64,000 nt of DNA from Lithospermum erythrorhizon. Lineage: Eukaryota; Streptophyta; Magnoliopsida; Boraginales; Boraginaceae. The translations under genes and the position numbers were made by a program. Positions 1 to 12,235 of the stretch are shown here, in pieces. Each line of letters begins with the position of its first letter. The first letter of the stretch is position 1. The notes under the pieces were generated by a model that had not been told where the DNA came from, did no database searches, and saw nothing but the letters and a program-made list of their open reading frames with translations. The DNA lies in the NCBI GenBank assembly GCA_019722365.1, contig JADFUC010000391.1, positions 682,001-746,000 of the forward strand, written 5' to 3'.

Positions 1-687
1 ATATTAGAAACTCCAAAAAAGCACTCACTACGATACCGCTAGCCTGCCTTTATCATGACTGACTTAAACGCTATTCACAACTTTGGTCAAAATTTGAGTA
101 TTGGTAAACTGATTAATCCAAAAAAATTGAAATAGGTGGAGATATAGGCCCACATAGACATAAAAGTAAACGTGCCATAACAATGCAACAAAATATGGTC
201 CCATGATTTTGAATCATTTAACCTTTATGAAGCAACCACCTTCTTCATGATTGGTTTCTTGCCCTTATCACCATAGTGAAAGTATTTGAAATAATCATAA
301 TAATGCTTGCTCTCTTTCATAGTTTCATGTGGAGATGCACATTATTTTTAGCAATGTGTTGTTGTACTTCACAGATGGTTGTAGTCAAATGGTTCATCAT
401 GCTAGTCATCTTTTGATATTTCACTTCATTACAAGAACTTAAAGAATGCAATATATTGATAATTAAATTTAAAAAGTTCATTGCAATATTCAGAAACAGT
501 TTCGTGTTTCCACAGGGGTACTATCTGATCTCGCATATCCCGCTAAGGTGGGAGCCTCGTCATAGCCATTAGGGCATGTTGATGGTGATTGCAATATAAC
601 AATTGAACTTCAATATGTTCCCTTTAATTTTTATAGTCCATAGTTGAACTGGTGTAACATTAAATTATCTTATAGTAATATTTCCAG
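1..687. other. Upstream flank / probable intron of the LEA gene
   Basis: This AT-rich stretch ends in a 3' splice site (AG at 686-687) that leads into the LEA exon. I found no exon encoding the expected N-terminal organellar-type leader, so exon 1 either lies before the window or is too short to recognise. No repeat structure was resolved here. Confidence 0.4.
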
Positions 688-946
688 GAGGACCGTGCAC
701 GTTTCTGTTTATGATAAGAACGTGGACGACCATGTCCGTCCAGCTCTGGTCCCAGATGAGGTGATTGAAGTCCAGTCGGAGAAATACTGGTCCCCTCACC
801 CTAAAACTGGGGTGTTTGGACCCGACACTGATCATCAGGCAACCGCTACTGGGGAGCGTGAATTGTCTGCAAGCGAGGAGTCTGTATTGGAGCAGAAATC
901 CTTCTTTCGTCCCCAGGAAGACCTGGACAAACCAGCTCACCCTTGA
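688..946 (+). CDS. Late embryogenesis abundant protein At5g17165-like, last exon (5' partial)
   Basis: The exon follows a clean acceptor and enters frame with a split Arg codon, giving RRTVHVSVYDKN, then SEKYWSPHPKTGVFGP, and ending LDKPAHP before TGA at 944-946. This order (VHxSVYDKN, then the KYWxPHPKTGVFGP block, then an acidic linker and FRPxEDLDKP) matches the At5g17165-type group of small plant LEA proteins. Members normally begin with a Ser/Arg-rich presumptive mitochondrial or plastid leader; that part is absent here, so the entry is partial at its 5' end. The visible 86 codons are hydrophilic and intact, with no sign of decay. These proteins are thought to be stress or seed-maturation protectants; that role is family knowledge, not visible here. 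Confidence 0.75.
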
Positions 947-2100
947 AGTCTGCCACAGGGTTGGGAGCTAAGATATATCTTATTAAAATAATCAAGTACT
1001 ATTAAAGAGACTTGAGAAGTAGTGCATGGTAATGTAATATATATGTGGAAGGTTGTTATTTAGCTTCCGTTGTTTGAGGACTTGGTATCTAGCTATGTAT
1101 TCGTTGCCATATGGTATATACCTATATCAATACTCGATATTATGTTTGATAATCACTTCCATATATTGTTGGTTTTTGTTCCTTGGAGGGAAGAAATAGA
1201 CAGATTGGATGAGTGTAAACTGAGTGGATAGTTTTTGGCATTGTTACAAAAGTGTTGATTGAATGGATATTATGAGCCAAAGAAGGAGATGAAGACGTAT
1301 GCGTTATTGCTTCTTCTATTGCTACTCATCGTCATGACTGAGAGAAAGGATTAGCTAGAAAGAGATGTCAATTAGGATCATTATTGGATAGAATTTAGAT
1401 AAAACATGTCATCACCCAATCACAAGGCTATAATGCTCATCACTTTGATCAAATAAGTTATGAAAGTTTCCCCATCCTCATCTACGAGACTACAATTATC
1501 TATCACTTGAGGAAATGTAAAATATATATGGATTCGTTTCATTAAAGAAATCATCATATACATGAGTTGAATAGTTACTCCAGAAAAAGATACACCCCTT
1601 CATAATTGACATACGCCGCCTATCTCTTTCAAAACAACATTTGCTTAACCAACAATATAATTACAAATTTGAAACCTATTGGTTCTCGAGTTTACTTATC
1701 CACGAAAATTGACAAATTCCTAAGCCTAACAATACCCTACAAGCTACTAGACATTCAAGATTTAATCTTGTATCATAATCACCGACTATCAAACCATTAT
1801 AACCCAATTTACATGACTGTTATATCTCAAGAACTGGGATATAAACAAAGCAGCACTGCCTCGGCCAAAATCTGCCACATCATCATCATTCAACATCAAG
1901 CTTGTAACTGCTAGAGTGTAATATTATCACTTCGTTAGCTTGTAAACATATCAAATCAATGAAAACCAATATTCTGTTCAGTAACTACACGAATTACCAT
2001 TACACCAACGCAGTTCTCAAATACTAAATTTCGACTTTTGTCAAACTTTACATACTATTCGAAGCATGTACCATCTCCATCTTGTACCTAGTCCACCATA
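947..2100. other. Intergenic, AT-rich
   Basis: This is the 3' flank of the LEA gene and upstream spacer of the eL13 copy. Short open frames here (for example 1606-1914) have low-complexity composition and no recognisable protein signature. I see no RNA gene or structured repeat. Confidence 0.5.
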
Positions 2101-2107
2101 GTACAAA

Positions 2108-2244
2108 TGGGCCCAATTCGAAACCCTGTTTATTCACTTGGTAGCCCAATGGACTATATAAAATGGGCCTCTAACCCAAATAATAAAGCTAGGGTTTTAA
2201 TAAATAAATAAATAAAACTATATATAAAAGGATAACAACCCTAG
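2108..2244 (+). promoter_or_regulatory. Ribosomal-protein-type promoter: site II motifs, TATA, telo boxes
   Basis: GCCCA-containing site II-like motifs occur at 2108-2114 (TGGGCCC), 2143-2148 and 2164-2169 (TGGGCC). TATATAAA is at 2155-2162 and a second TATA-like run at 2221-2230. Telo boxes appear in both orientations, CTAGGGTTT at 2189-2197 and AACCCTAG at 2237-2244. Site II plus telo box is the established promoter signature of plant ribosomal protein and other growth genes (TCP and telo-box factor targets). It lies directly upstream of the eL13 leader. Confidence 0.75.
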
Positions 2245-2259
2245 AAATTAAAATCAAAG

Positions 2260-3018
2260 TAGAAGATCTGAGTCATAATCTTCATCTCAGTCCCCGTAAT
2301 CTCTCAATTTATATTAATTTAATTTAATTTAATTTAATATATTGTATTTATTTGAGCTATTATTATTTGTATTTAGTATTTATTTTTGAAATGTTATCAT
2401 TTATACATGTGGAGCTTAGTATAACGTTATCTGAATTCGAATTGTGGAGTATAAGATATTATTTGTTATTTATTCTAATTTTTATTAAATGGTATTAGTA
2501 TAATAGTATCGTATTTCACAATTGATTGTGACATTTTTGTGTTTTTTGTATGTTTGTTGATTAATATTTGTGCGATAAGCTTAGCGATACGGTATTTTGT
2601 TGTAATATATTTTACGTGTTTGTTGCACGATTTTTCAGCGTATTTAGTTGTTTTGTTGTTATGTAGCATTGGATTTCGATTATGGCTTAGCTTACTGTAT
2701 GCTGCTCGGTGACTTTTTTGTATGGTTAATGGTTACGAGGTGTGTTATGCGGCTCGTGATTTGGTTTTCGGAGTATTGATATAGAATCGAGCTTTTATTG
2801 CATGGTTTCATCTTATTTAGTTATTTGGTTGTAATGTAACTTTAGATTTCGATTATGGCTTAGCTTTCTGTACTCTGCTCGGTGTCTTTTTGTACGGTTA
2901 CTGGTTAGGAAGTGTGTTGTTCAGCTCGTTACTTGGTTTTCGGAGTGGTTAAATAGATCGAGCTTTTATTTGATTTCAGTTTAATAGGTTGTAGTGTAAT
3001 GTTATATTTTCTGCTGTA
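2260..3018 (+). other. 5' leader and leader intron of the eL13 copy
   Basis: The leader begins near 2250 and is interrupted by an intron that ends in TGCTGTAG, just before the ATG at 3027. The donor is probably in the CCCCGTAATC stretch near 2294-2299, but this is an inference. Leader introns are common in plant ribosomal protein genes. The intron is T-rich and contains the 173-bp tandem duplication listed separately. Confidence 0.5.
2640..2985 (+). repeat. Two-copy tandem duplication (~173 bp unit) in the eL13 leader intron
   Basis: The blocks 2640-2812 and 2813-2985 align along their length. Each runs from TTATTTAG, through a shared GATTTCGATTATGGCTTAGC block, a CTGCTCGGTG block and GGTTTTCGGAGT, to ATCGAGCTTTTATT. 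Copies differ by scattered substitutions and small indels. A short third echo (TAATAGGTTGTAGTGTAATG) follows at about 2980-3003. Confidence 0.8.
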
Positions 3019-3026
3019 GGTGAAAA

Positions 3027-3964
3027 ATGGTGAAGCACAACAATGTCATCCCGAATGAGCACTTCAGGAAGCACTGGCAGAACTATATTAAGACATGGTT
3101 CAACCAACCGGCTCGCAAGCACAGGAGAAGAGTTGGTATAAGATTATTTCATATGCATTTTGTTATATTTACTCTTAATTTTATTAGTCGACAGTTTTCC
3201 GACTATTCTCAACTGAACTTATCTGTTCTCAGCTAGGCAGAAGAAGGCTGTGAAGATCTTCCCACGTCCTACTGCTGGACCACTTCGCCCAGTTGTTCAT
3301 GGTCAAACCCGCAAATACAACATGAAGGTTAGAGCTGGCAGGGGATTCACATTGGAAGAACTCAAGGTTAGTTGTTTGGTCTTTAATAGATCATGCATCT
3401 ACGGTTTCTTTGTTGCTGTGGTCTTTCACAATTTCAAGTATTATATATTAGTACTTTTTATATTTTGTTTACTTTATGGCATGTCGTTTTATGAATTCCT
3501 ATCACTGTAATTCTTCTGCATCATTGGTCACCTTTTATTTTTGTGTTGATGGATAACAAATTGTACATGAGTTGATCGGAAACTAATTTTCCTTATTATT
3601 GCTAGGTCTTATCAAGAAATTAGACTTAGATTTGTAAATAATTTAGATAACCTCATCCATCACATAGTAATTGGAACATCTATAGTTCAGTCGTGGTAAA
3701 GAGTTTGCTCCGACAATTCTATATGCCTTGGACTTGGAAAACTAGTGATTCTTGCTCCTGGAGGAGTTGGCCAATGCAACTCAAGTGCAAGGTCAATACT
3801 TGCCTATTGGTGTTGAGAAGCCAGCAGTTGAGCTCGTTAAAATCACTGAAGATATGAAGTCGTTCAGAGCTTACAACAAGCTGCGCTTGGAGAGGACTAA
3901 TGCTCGACATGTTGGTGTCCGAGCAAAGAGGGCTGCAGAAGCTGAAAAGGAAGACAAGAAATAA
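3027..3964 (+). pseudogene. RPL13: 60S ribosomal protein eL13 copy with a deleted and frameshifted middle
   Basis: Exon 1 (3027-3135) encodes [13 protein letters not shown] and the [10 protein letters not shown] block. Exon 2 (3233-3366) continues in phase with [20 protein letters not shown] and ends FTLEELK. The C-terminal part (about 3757-3964) encodes [11 protein letters not shown] to [14 protein letters not shown] and the stop TAA. All are strongly eL13-like. In normal plant eL13 exon 2 is followed by one long exon, but here only scraps of its first half remain: KKFAPTI-like sequence near 3697-3719, then a jump to a GDSAPEEL-like segment near 3743-3760 with single-base insertions that break the frame. 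About 40 conserved internal residues (the DHRRKNRS and FPRRARK region) are missing. The promoter looks normal. Either this is a recent pseudogene or the assembly is locally wrong; a full functional protein cannot be made from this sequence. Confidence 0.8.
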
Positions 3965-4933
3965 ACTGTTTTCGGCCTCTATGATGTCAACTCGTGTTTT
4001 GCATTTCAGTGCCCAGATTCTCTATCTGGTCCTTTTTGAACTAGTTTTAATTATTGCACTGTTAGTCGAGAATATGAAATCACATCTTAATTGTGGACTT
4101 ATCAATCGTAACATTTTCCCTTATACTTTGGTTTGTCAAATTTATTGCCTGTTCGCAGTGTTTTGGCAAGTTTTTGATTTTGAATATGAATCGATTATAT
4201 CTGAAATGGTTTCTCTTTACTTATTTCTATATAGAAAATGCATCTCATCTGTTGGATCAATATCCGAATTGGGGCATTTTTGAAGCCATGTTTAATATGA
4301 TTGGGGGTTGTATGAATGGGAAGTTATTGATGCATTATTCGTGCAAGAGGCGTACAGAAATCGAAATTGTTCATGTTGGCTGGATAGACATTCAAGTCAT
4401 TGTTAGAAAATTGTAAAAAGTCACAAAATCACACACGCCAGCCTCAGCCTCTCGGCGCGGTGAAATCTATGACAAGGCTTCAATCGCATGAGGACAAAAG
4501 CTTCAAATCATTTTAATACCATATTATTAATCATGCGACGAACTATGTACTTTAGTCGGGCATTTATAAGTGTGTTGATTGATGTAACGTTATCAATTTT
4601 TATGGAGTTAATATTTTATATTATAAAAAGTTATTTTTATGTATATTGTGAAGTAGAAGATAGTGTATAATTTTGAATCAATTCAGAAATATGTATGTTA
4701 TCATATAGGAAAAATTGAATATTATCCGATCCTTTTATTTTGTTTTAGCTTAGAGTTAATGTTATACTGGGATATATTGATGTGGGCGAATAAATTTTTT
4801 ATTGCCGTCCTTCTAGATTATCATACTTCTAATTCACGGTTTCACGCCTGTGCTCATTCAAAGTCATAAACTAGGCCGCATAAAATTCTTCAACCGACCA
4901 TATTTAGTATTGGCCATTAAAGTCAACCAAGCA
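3965..4933. other. eL13 3' flank and AT-rich spacer
   Basis: T-rich former 3' untranslated sequence is followed by low-complexity spacer. The longer open frames (3900-4283, 4093-4416) overlap the eL13 tail or have no recognisable product. Nothing else is supported. Confidence 0.5.
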
Positions 4934-4942
4934 AAAAGTAAT

Positions 4943-6015
4943 GGCTTAATTTCTTATTCTCCCCTATATTATTTTATATTATCGGGTAAATTTTAAATTG
5001 CCCCTAATATTATTATCATTTCAAATTGCTCTCTAAACTACATTTTATGTAATATTACCCCTCAATCAAGAAAATTGCCTCCAGGACATTTTTTTGACAT
5101 GAAGTAAATGTCGGAAATGTCCCTCTATATTCATATTTTGGGGTCTTTTAAAATAAATTAAAGACAAAAACAAGAACTCAACCTCTCTCCCGGGGATTCA
5201 ATATACACGCACCCAAATAGTAATTTCAGGACTGAAATGACTATTTTCGTCCCTGGATATAATTTCTGCAACTACTAGTTAATTAAAATTAGGGGGGCAA
5301 AATAGCCATTTCACCTCTCAAAACAAACACTATTTGGGTTGTATAATAACCAACTTCAATCATCACCCCAGCCCCCAAATTCAATAAGCAACCTCAAGAA
5401 TCAAGTTTGTTCCAATTTAATGCTGAAACCAAAACTGCAAAAAAGAGGTAAATTCTGGAATTAATATGAATATCAAGTTTGTTCCATTTGTATGCTGAGA
5501 TCGAAGGAGAAATGAATGAATATAAATGAAATCAAATTTCCCCTCCTCAAGAGTTGACTTTAATTTCTAAAATTTTGATTTCAGCAACAAAAATTGGTGA
5601 ATAATTTTTTTACAAAAAGTTGCTTTGAAGAAAATTGGGATTTTGAAGATGGGTTTGAAGCCTTTGGTTTATTAGCTGAGGGAGATTTTTTGTGCAGTTG
5701 AGGCAATTATTTGAAGAAAGTGATGATGCGTAGGTTCTCCTGGGGAAAAATGGACTTGGTCTTGGCATGGTGGTTGATGATTGTGGGATTAGTGTTTGTT
5801 TTTTATCTTTAATTTATTTTCAAAAGGCCATAAAATATGAATATAGAGGGCTATTTATGACATTTACTATGTTAAAGAAAACTTTTCCTCTAGTTTTAAT
5901 AATTCGGAGGTCAATTTGAAATAAAGTGTAATTTAGAGGCAACTTAAAACGATAATGATATTAGAGGACAATTTGAAACTTACTCGATAGTACAGGGGCA
6001 ATAAGAAATTAAGCC
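4943..6015. mobile_element. Non-autonomous Mutator-like element with ~230-bp terminal inverted repeats
   Basis: The two ends are long imperfect inverted repeats (about 4943-5180 and 5790-6015), both starting GGCTTAATTTCTTATT when read inward and sharing several further blocks, among them CTCTATATTCATATTTT. The element is bracketed by a perfect 9-bp direct repeat AAAAGTAAT at 4934-4942 and 6016-6024. Long TIRs with a 9-bp target duplication are the hallmark of MULEs. The ~600-bp interior has no transposase-like frame, so it would depend on an autonomous partner. The intact duplication and the ends argue for fairly recent insertion. Confidence 0.85.
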
Positions 6016-6024
6016 AAAAGTAAT

Positions 6025-9000
6025 TGGTTATTATGTTTGGTATGTGACAATCGACAAGATAATGTAGTCTACAAATGAAAAAATACTTGAATTCAAAAGA
6101 CCAAATATTAATTATCAAAATCTAAAATTGGACATTTTTTTTATTTGTTAGTAATAATATTATTTTCTTGTAATTTTATATGATATAATTAAAAATATGT
6201 TTTTTTTCAATGATAGGAATTACTCGTACAAAGTATAGAGATAGTAAATTTAATTCAACAAAGAAAGATTCAGCTTCATAATAGACAGTTTGATCATGTA
6301 TGTAGCCTATTTTCATTCAATATTGTTCTAATTTCACATAATCATTGAAATCTAATAAATGGGGACTTAAAATCTTACAAATTGACGTCAAAAGACAAGA
6401 TTATCTCTAATAGCTATTTTTTGGGTGAAAAAATTATTTTTTCTCCTCCAATAACAACTTTTTTGGAACTCCTTTTTTTTTTTTGGAAAGTTTTTCAAAA
6501 ACTTTCTCCTTTCATGACAAAAGCGGACGGGGAGTTTTGATACGTAATGACGAAAAGAAAAATCAAATATTATTCAAAAACCAATTATTACAGTAACGTA
6601 ATAATTTTGAAAATATTTTAATGACGCTAATACGAATAATATGATATGTAAAGATGTTTTTATTTTTTGAAAAACTAGATATAGTAGATAGGCTAAGCCA
6701 TGATAATTGAAAAGATGTTCACTAGCACTAAAACGACATACCGACTACTATAGACGTGGGATCTGACGATTCTTTTTGGTCAGGCCAACTAATCACAAAC
6801 AGCTGTGGGGAATATATAAAATGATCATTTCCTGATCGCGCTCTCGCCGTTACAAATCCTTATATATTACGATGACGAAATCCCTGATACGACTCAGCCA
6901 CAAAGATATTTTGTTGATCTTCGCTACTCACTATACTTGGGGACGAAGATAGCCCTTACGGACCGAACCCCTCATCAATCAAGTATCGGCGTGAAGATAA
7001 CATCAATTCAAAAACCTAAACCACTAAAGCCGTTTATCTGTGGGGAAACATATGATTATTACCTTGATTTGGTAGTATCATGTGACTTTGATTTGTTCGC
7101 ACGTCCTCTTATATTATATTAATAGGATTGCAGTTAAATGTAAAATTAAGTAGATGCTCATCCTATCTACAGTAGATGTAAAACTAAGAAGATGCTCATC
7201 ATCTCTAGAGGTTTAGGTCCAACGGAATTTTCTTCCTCAAACTTCAACTCTAAAGTTAAGACGAAACTTGCAAGGCTGAAATTATTAAATTTTAATTTTG
7301 AAGAAAAGTAACCATTTTACCTAATATTTTGAATTTAATCATATGGAATTTAATATAGAGCATAAAGTTTCAAATCAGTGGAAGAATTATGGGTATAAAC
7401 AAATATTTCCTCCTCATTTTCCTCCTAATTTTCCTAATAAAATTAATTTTATTTTGTTTTTTTCAAAAAATTATAGTATGATATCACGAATCAAAGCTTT
7501 GTTTTTATATACAATTTTGATTCCAAGAATGCCTCAAATCAACCTCGATAAAGATTTTCACAATAGCACTGTGAGTAAATTTATTTTGATAATGTGTAAC
7601 CTATGTTCGAAACTATTTTTGTTGTATGCTTTATATAAAAAATAAAAAATCTCGACAGTTGTTTTTTATGCATTTGCGAAATAATATTAGCTACCAATAT
7701 TTTATACATGATGAGTATGGAAAAATTGTCTCCTCTTGCAAAATTGTCGTGCATTTAGTTTTTACCATACATGGTGATGTTGTAGTTTATTAGCTTTACC
7801 ATACATGAGGTGATGTTGTAGTTTATTTTATGATTTTGGACATATAATTTTTTGTAATAGATCTATATTTTTGTAAACTATTCTAAACGACTATTTTCAA
7901 ACTATTCTAAACGACTACTCATACATTTTAAATGTTCTTATTTGATATCGCTATCAAGTTTTCTATTAGATTGTTAGGATTGGCTGAGACGGCGATTTGT
8001 ACAACCTCGAAGGAAAGAACATTTATGGAGAGATTATTGAGAAAGAAAACAATTGTATATTAGGTTGGAATTAATTACGTCTTTCTTAAAATGTTAAAAT
8101 GAATTTGGATTTAACGGATTTAAAATATTTCTACTTTTTATAAAAAATACTCTACTTAATTGGTCAATAAGCATAAATTATCAAGTTAGGGGCAAAAAAA
8201 GATTCTTTACATATTTTGATGCAGTCTTATGTGTCTGTTGTTTTAAAATATCATAAACCATGTATTGAATACATCATATGTAATTGTAATATAACCAATT
8301 ATTATATAATGTTCAAAATTCAAAATAGATATAAAAAAATATCGTTTATTCATTTTCATCATCTAGTACTTCCGCTCTAGAATATCAGACATCATGCAGT
8401 TTAATCATTTAATGTATAATGTGCGAATTTTAAAACAAAGAATACATGAAATGATATCAAAATTAGTTTCAAAATATTTCATGTAAATCTACGCGTTTCA
8501 TTTCTTACCAATATTCTTTTCATCGAACACGCCATATAAAATTGTCTAGTTACTTGATTTACGGATTTTTTGTAGGCACATTCGACGATTAACGGGTGTC
8601 AATCCTCGTTCAAAATACTCGACACGTAAATCTATGTTCTAGTTTGTCACAACATACCAAATTGTATTATTGGCCCTTCAAAATCTAGATGGAGTTTCTT
8701 ATTTATTGATTTATTCCTGACTCAACTGACAAAACAATTTAATTAATATTATCATATCAATAATAAATACTACTCTGGTACTGATTTATATATACACATC
8801 TACATGTAGGAAGAAAAAAATAAAATAAGCTTTCGATCGGTAAAAGAAATGATAAGATAAAGTTTTAAGATCTTAACTTCTTCATGAAAGCAATAGCCGA
8901 AGTCGATTTGTCGACAAAAATATCAGATTGAAATTGGGCGAAGCTATGAAATGAAGTTTTCGTCCCCCTGATCAGTTGAGACATATTACACAATTCACCT

Positions 9001-9182
9001 ATTCCGTGAAGGGTTGCTATTGTTAAAGTTTCACACTTTCAAAAAATAAAATAAAAAAATTAAGACAAAGCACCTACATGTTGGATGAAGATGTATAAGT
9101 ACATGTTAATTTCACCACCTCTTCAAATTATTATTTCATTTATTTGATATCTTATTTTGCTTATTAAAAACCAATAACAAAA
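6025..9182. other. Intergenic between MULE and ALMT gene
   Basis: Mostly AT-rich. The block 6760-7125 is less AT-rich and could be a retroelement relic, but I see no coding signature. A two-copy direct repeat with CCATACATG and GTGATGTTGTAGTTTATT lies at about 7762-7832. A short repeated GTAGATGCTCATC motif lies near 7150-7200. Plausible core promoter sequence for ALMT is just upstream of 9183 (TATAAGTA near 9095). Confidence 0.45.
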
Positions 9183-11953
9183 ATGGCAGCAACAAACAAT
9201 TTAGGATCACTAAAGCAAAGTTTTATAGATAAAGGGAAAGAAAAATTTATATCAAGAAAAGGGTATTCCGAGTTTGGATTAAATGGGGGTGCATCATATG
9301 TATCAAATGAAGGTTTTATGGGATCCATTAAAGAAAGAGTTAAGAGGTTTTTTGATGATTTTCAAGAATTTGGTAATAAAGCTTATCAGATGGGTAAAAA
9401 GGATCCAAGGAAGTTTATTTTTGCTGTGAAAATGGGTTTAGCTCTTGCTTTTGTATCTATTCTTATTTTCTTTAAGGAACCCCTCAGCTATATCAGCCAG
9501 TATTCAATATGGGCTATTCTTACAGTGGTGGTTGTGTTTGAATTCAGCATAGGTATGCTTAAATTGGGTGTTTTCATTTGCCATATTGGTTATTAGAGTA
9601 TAAAGATTGAACTTGGTGTTTTTAGTGGTTATTGAACTTTGAGGATCACTATATATTTTTTCCTGCTTAAGTGCTCATTTATTGTTTATGCTCAAATGTG
9701 GTGTAATTTGATTTGCCATTTTGTTAAAAAGTGTGAAACTGTCACACTAAGGACACTGGACGTACCAACGACGCTGGAGGTACCTGCCGTGCAATACCAC
9801 GGAGGAGTTAATCGCGAGATGTGCCTCAATTGATTTGCCATTTTGTTGATTTCATATAAAGATTGAACCTTTTTGGTGGTGATTGAAGTTTGAGGATTAT
9901 TGTATATTTTTTCTAGCTTATTTATTGTTTATTGATATCTAGGTGCTACACTCAGTAAAGGGTTTAATCGTGCACTGGGGACGTTTTCTGCTGGAGGACT
10001 CTCTTTAGGTATTGCTGAGTTGTCCTTGTTAGCTGGGAAATATCAAGAAGTTGTGGTGGTTATCAGTATATTCATTGCAGGTTAGACTATTTCCATTAAT
10101 ATTGATCAAAGTAACTATGACATGATAGTGTTTGTAGTATTATAATACTTTGTTTTGTTTTTGTATTGAGATGTATTTAGAAGATACTAGAGTATCGATA
10201 TGGATCCATAATATATTAGAATTAGGAAACGTACCTATCCTATTCATATTAGGAAACTAAGTTTTAGTTACTCCGTATTATTTTCCATAAAATCTTAATA
10301 GTTTGCAATTGTACATGACAAGTGACCGTGATCTAATAAATTGTTGTATTGTGTTTAGGATTTTGCGCGAGTTACTTGAAATTGTATCCAGCATTTAAGC
10401 AATATGAATATGGATTCCGCGTGTTCTTGTTGACATACTGTATCGTGCTGGTATCAGGGGCTTCACATTTCACTTACACAGCTGTTTCACGATTGTTGCT
10501 GATTGGTGTTGGGGCTGCCGTGTGTTTGATTATAAATGTGTGTGTTTATCCGATTTGGGCTGGTGAGGATTTGCACAAACTGGTAGTGAAAAATATCAAG
10601 GGAGTTGCTACTTCTTTGGAAGGTAGCTTGTTATTCCAACATGACTTGAAATCTTTTTTTTGTTGTATAATTTAATTGTGTTGCATTGATATACATATGA
10701 CTAATACCTGGCAGTTTGTATTTAGGTTGCGTGAATTCATATTTGCAGAATGTTGAATATGAAAGAATACCTTCAAAAATTCTTCTCTACCAGGCTTCTG
10801 ATGATGTGGTGTACAGTGGATACCGAGCTGCTGTGGAGTCCACAAGTCAAGAGGAGTCTTTGGTATATTTATTATCCATTTAATATTTAGATAAACCACA
10901 AGTTAAACAGATTATGACACATAATGGAGATCGCTTTTACCTTTTGTAGTTAGGATTTGCTGAATGGGAGCCACCTCATGGCCGTTACAAGATGTTCAAT
11001 TATCCTTGGAGTGAGTATGTCAAAGTTAGTGGTGCACTGAGGCATTGTGCATTTATGGTCATGGCTATGCATGGGTGTATACTTTCCGAAATACAGGTAC
11101 TATCTGCTTTCAAACTCTTTTGCTGTTGCTATTGATATGGACTGTTTTTCTTATTACCGAACACGGCAATTCAATGTAATGTCTGGTAAAATCAACGAAC
11201 TTATGCAAATGCACATGCACATGCTTTATCAATTGTTATTAAGGGACGATAAGACTGAGTTGTGAACTTGTGATTGAGGGACTATGTATAGGAGATGTGT
11301 TATCTACGACTGAATTGGATTTTCTGTTTTTCTAGTCTTCATCTGAATTAAGACAAGTCTTCAAGAATGGAATCCAAAAAGTTGGTGTTGAAGGTGCTAG
11401 CGTCTTGCGATTGCTTGGAGAAAAGGTGGAAAAAATGGAAAAACTGAGTTCTGAAGATCTGCTCGAAACAGTGCATGAGGCTGCTGAGGTATTACAGATG
11501 CAGATTGATCAAAAATCTTATCTTCTCGTTAAGGCAGAAAGCTGGGAAAGAGCTAAAAGACCGAAAAAGTTCGAGGACCCTGAACAGCTTCAGGAACTGA
11601 CAGAAAACGAGCCCAAACCAATGATGATAAGTTCACTTAGTAATCTCCATCTGAAATCAACTCAGGCGATGCGCCCTTTTGATCCCAATAATCCAAACAT
11701 GAGTATCAATGTATCAGCACAATGGGAATCCACTGAAGATATGCTAAGGCAGCAAACCGTGTGGCCTTCACGGCTTTCAATACTTGGTGATGTTGTCTTA
11801 AACGAACGTGAAGTACGAACATATGAAAGTGCAAGCGCATTGTCATTAGCGACATTTACTTCCTTATTGATCGAGTTTGTTGCCAGGCTTCAGAATCTAG
11901 TAGATGCTTTTACAGACCTCAGTGAAAAGGCCAAGTTCAAGGAGCCTCAGTAA
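9183..11953 (+). CDS. ALMT9-like: Aluminium-activated malate transporter family protein (ALMT9-like, vacuolar clade)
   Basis: Six exons (9183-9552, 9943-10080, 10359-10622, 10726-10862, 10950-11096, 11336-11953) join in consistent phase to a 557-residue protein, the usual family size. The N-terminal tail (about 1-75) precedes the membrane domain: hydrophobic segments begin near residue 78 ([20 protein letters not shown]), followed by the family block [27 protein letters not shown] and GYGxRVFLLTY-, PIWAGEDLH- and [14 protein letters not shown] blocks. The cytosolic C-terminal half contains [24 protein letters not shown], the GVEGA motif and the terminal [12 protein letters not shown] block. 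Order and motifs match the vacuolar ALMT9/ALMT4 clade, which conducts malate or chloride across the tonoplast. Function is inferred from family; no broken residues were noted. All introns are GT-AG. Confidence 0.92.
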
Positions 11954-12200
11954 AAACTGTCATACCTTTTCGGTCGAGGTTTACGACGATCATTTGCTTC
12001 AGGAATCAATTGGTGCTCCTTTTAGCAGATGCATTCTTTTTCTGTTATATAAATTACTGAAGTGTATGTGAATTAGTTCACAGTTTTTACCTAGGAAAAG
12101 GTTGAGAGATTGTGATGGAAAATTGAACAGTTGTTTGCTAATTACGACAGTAGCCATCTCCCAAATCAGGAGAGGACACATGATTCATGAAGCATATTAA

Positions 12201-12235
12201 TATATCTATCTATCTATATATATCTATCTATATTT
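12201..12235. repeat. Microsatellite (TATC/TA-rich)
   Basis: A run of TATC units mixed with TA dinucleotides, followed immediately by AAAACACGAATTGTC. Confidence 0.85.

Noticed and set aside
644..687. Treating the ATG at 644 as the LEA gene start
   Set aside because: The residues before RRTVHVSVYDKN are translated intron sequence; a good 3' splice site at 686-687 and family homology place the coding start upstream.
1606..1914. 102-codon open frame
   Set aside because: Composition is low-complexity AT-rich and no family signature or splice context supports it.
3900..4416. Open frames downstream of eL13
   Set aside because: They overlap the eL13 C-terminus in another frame or lie in its T-rich 3' flank; hydrophobic content follows from T-richness.
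6937..7122. 61-codon frame in a GC-richer island
   Set aside because: No recognisable domain; could be retroelement debris but I could not show LTRs or a polymerase fragment.
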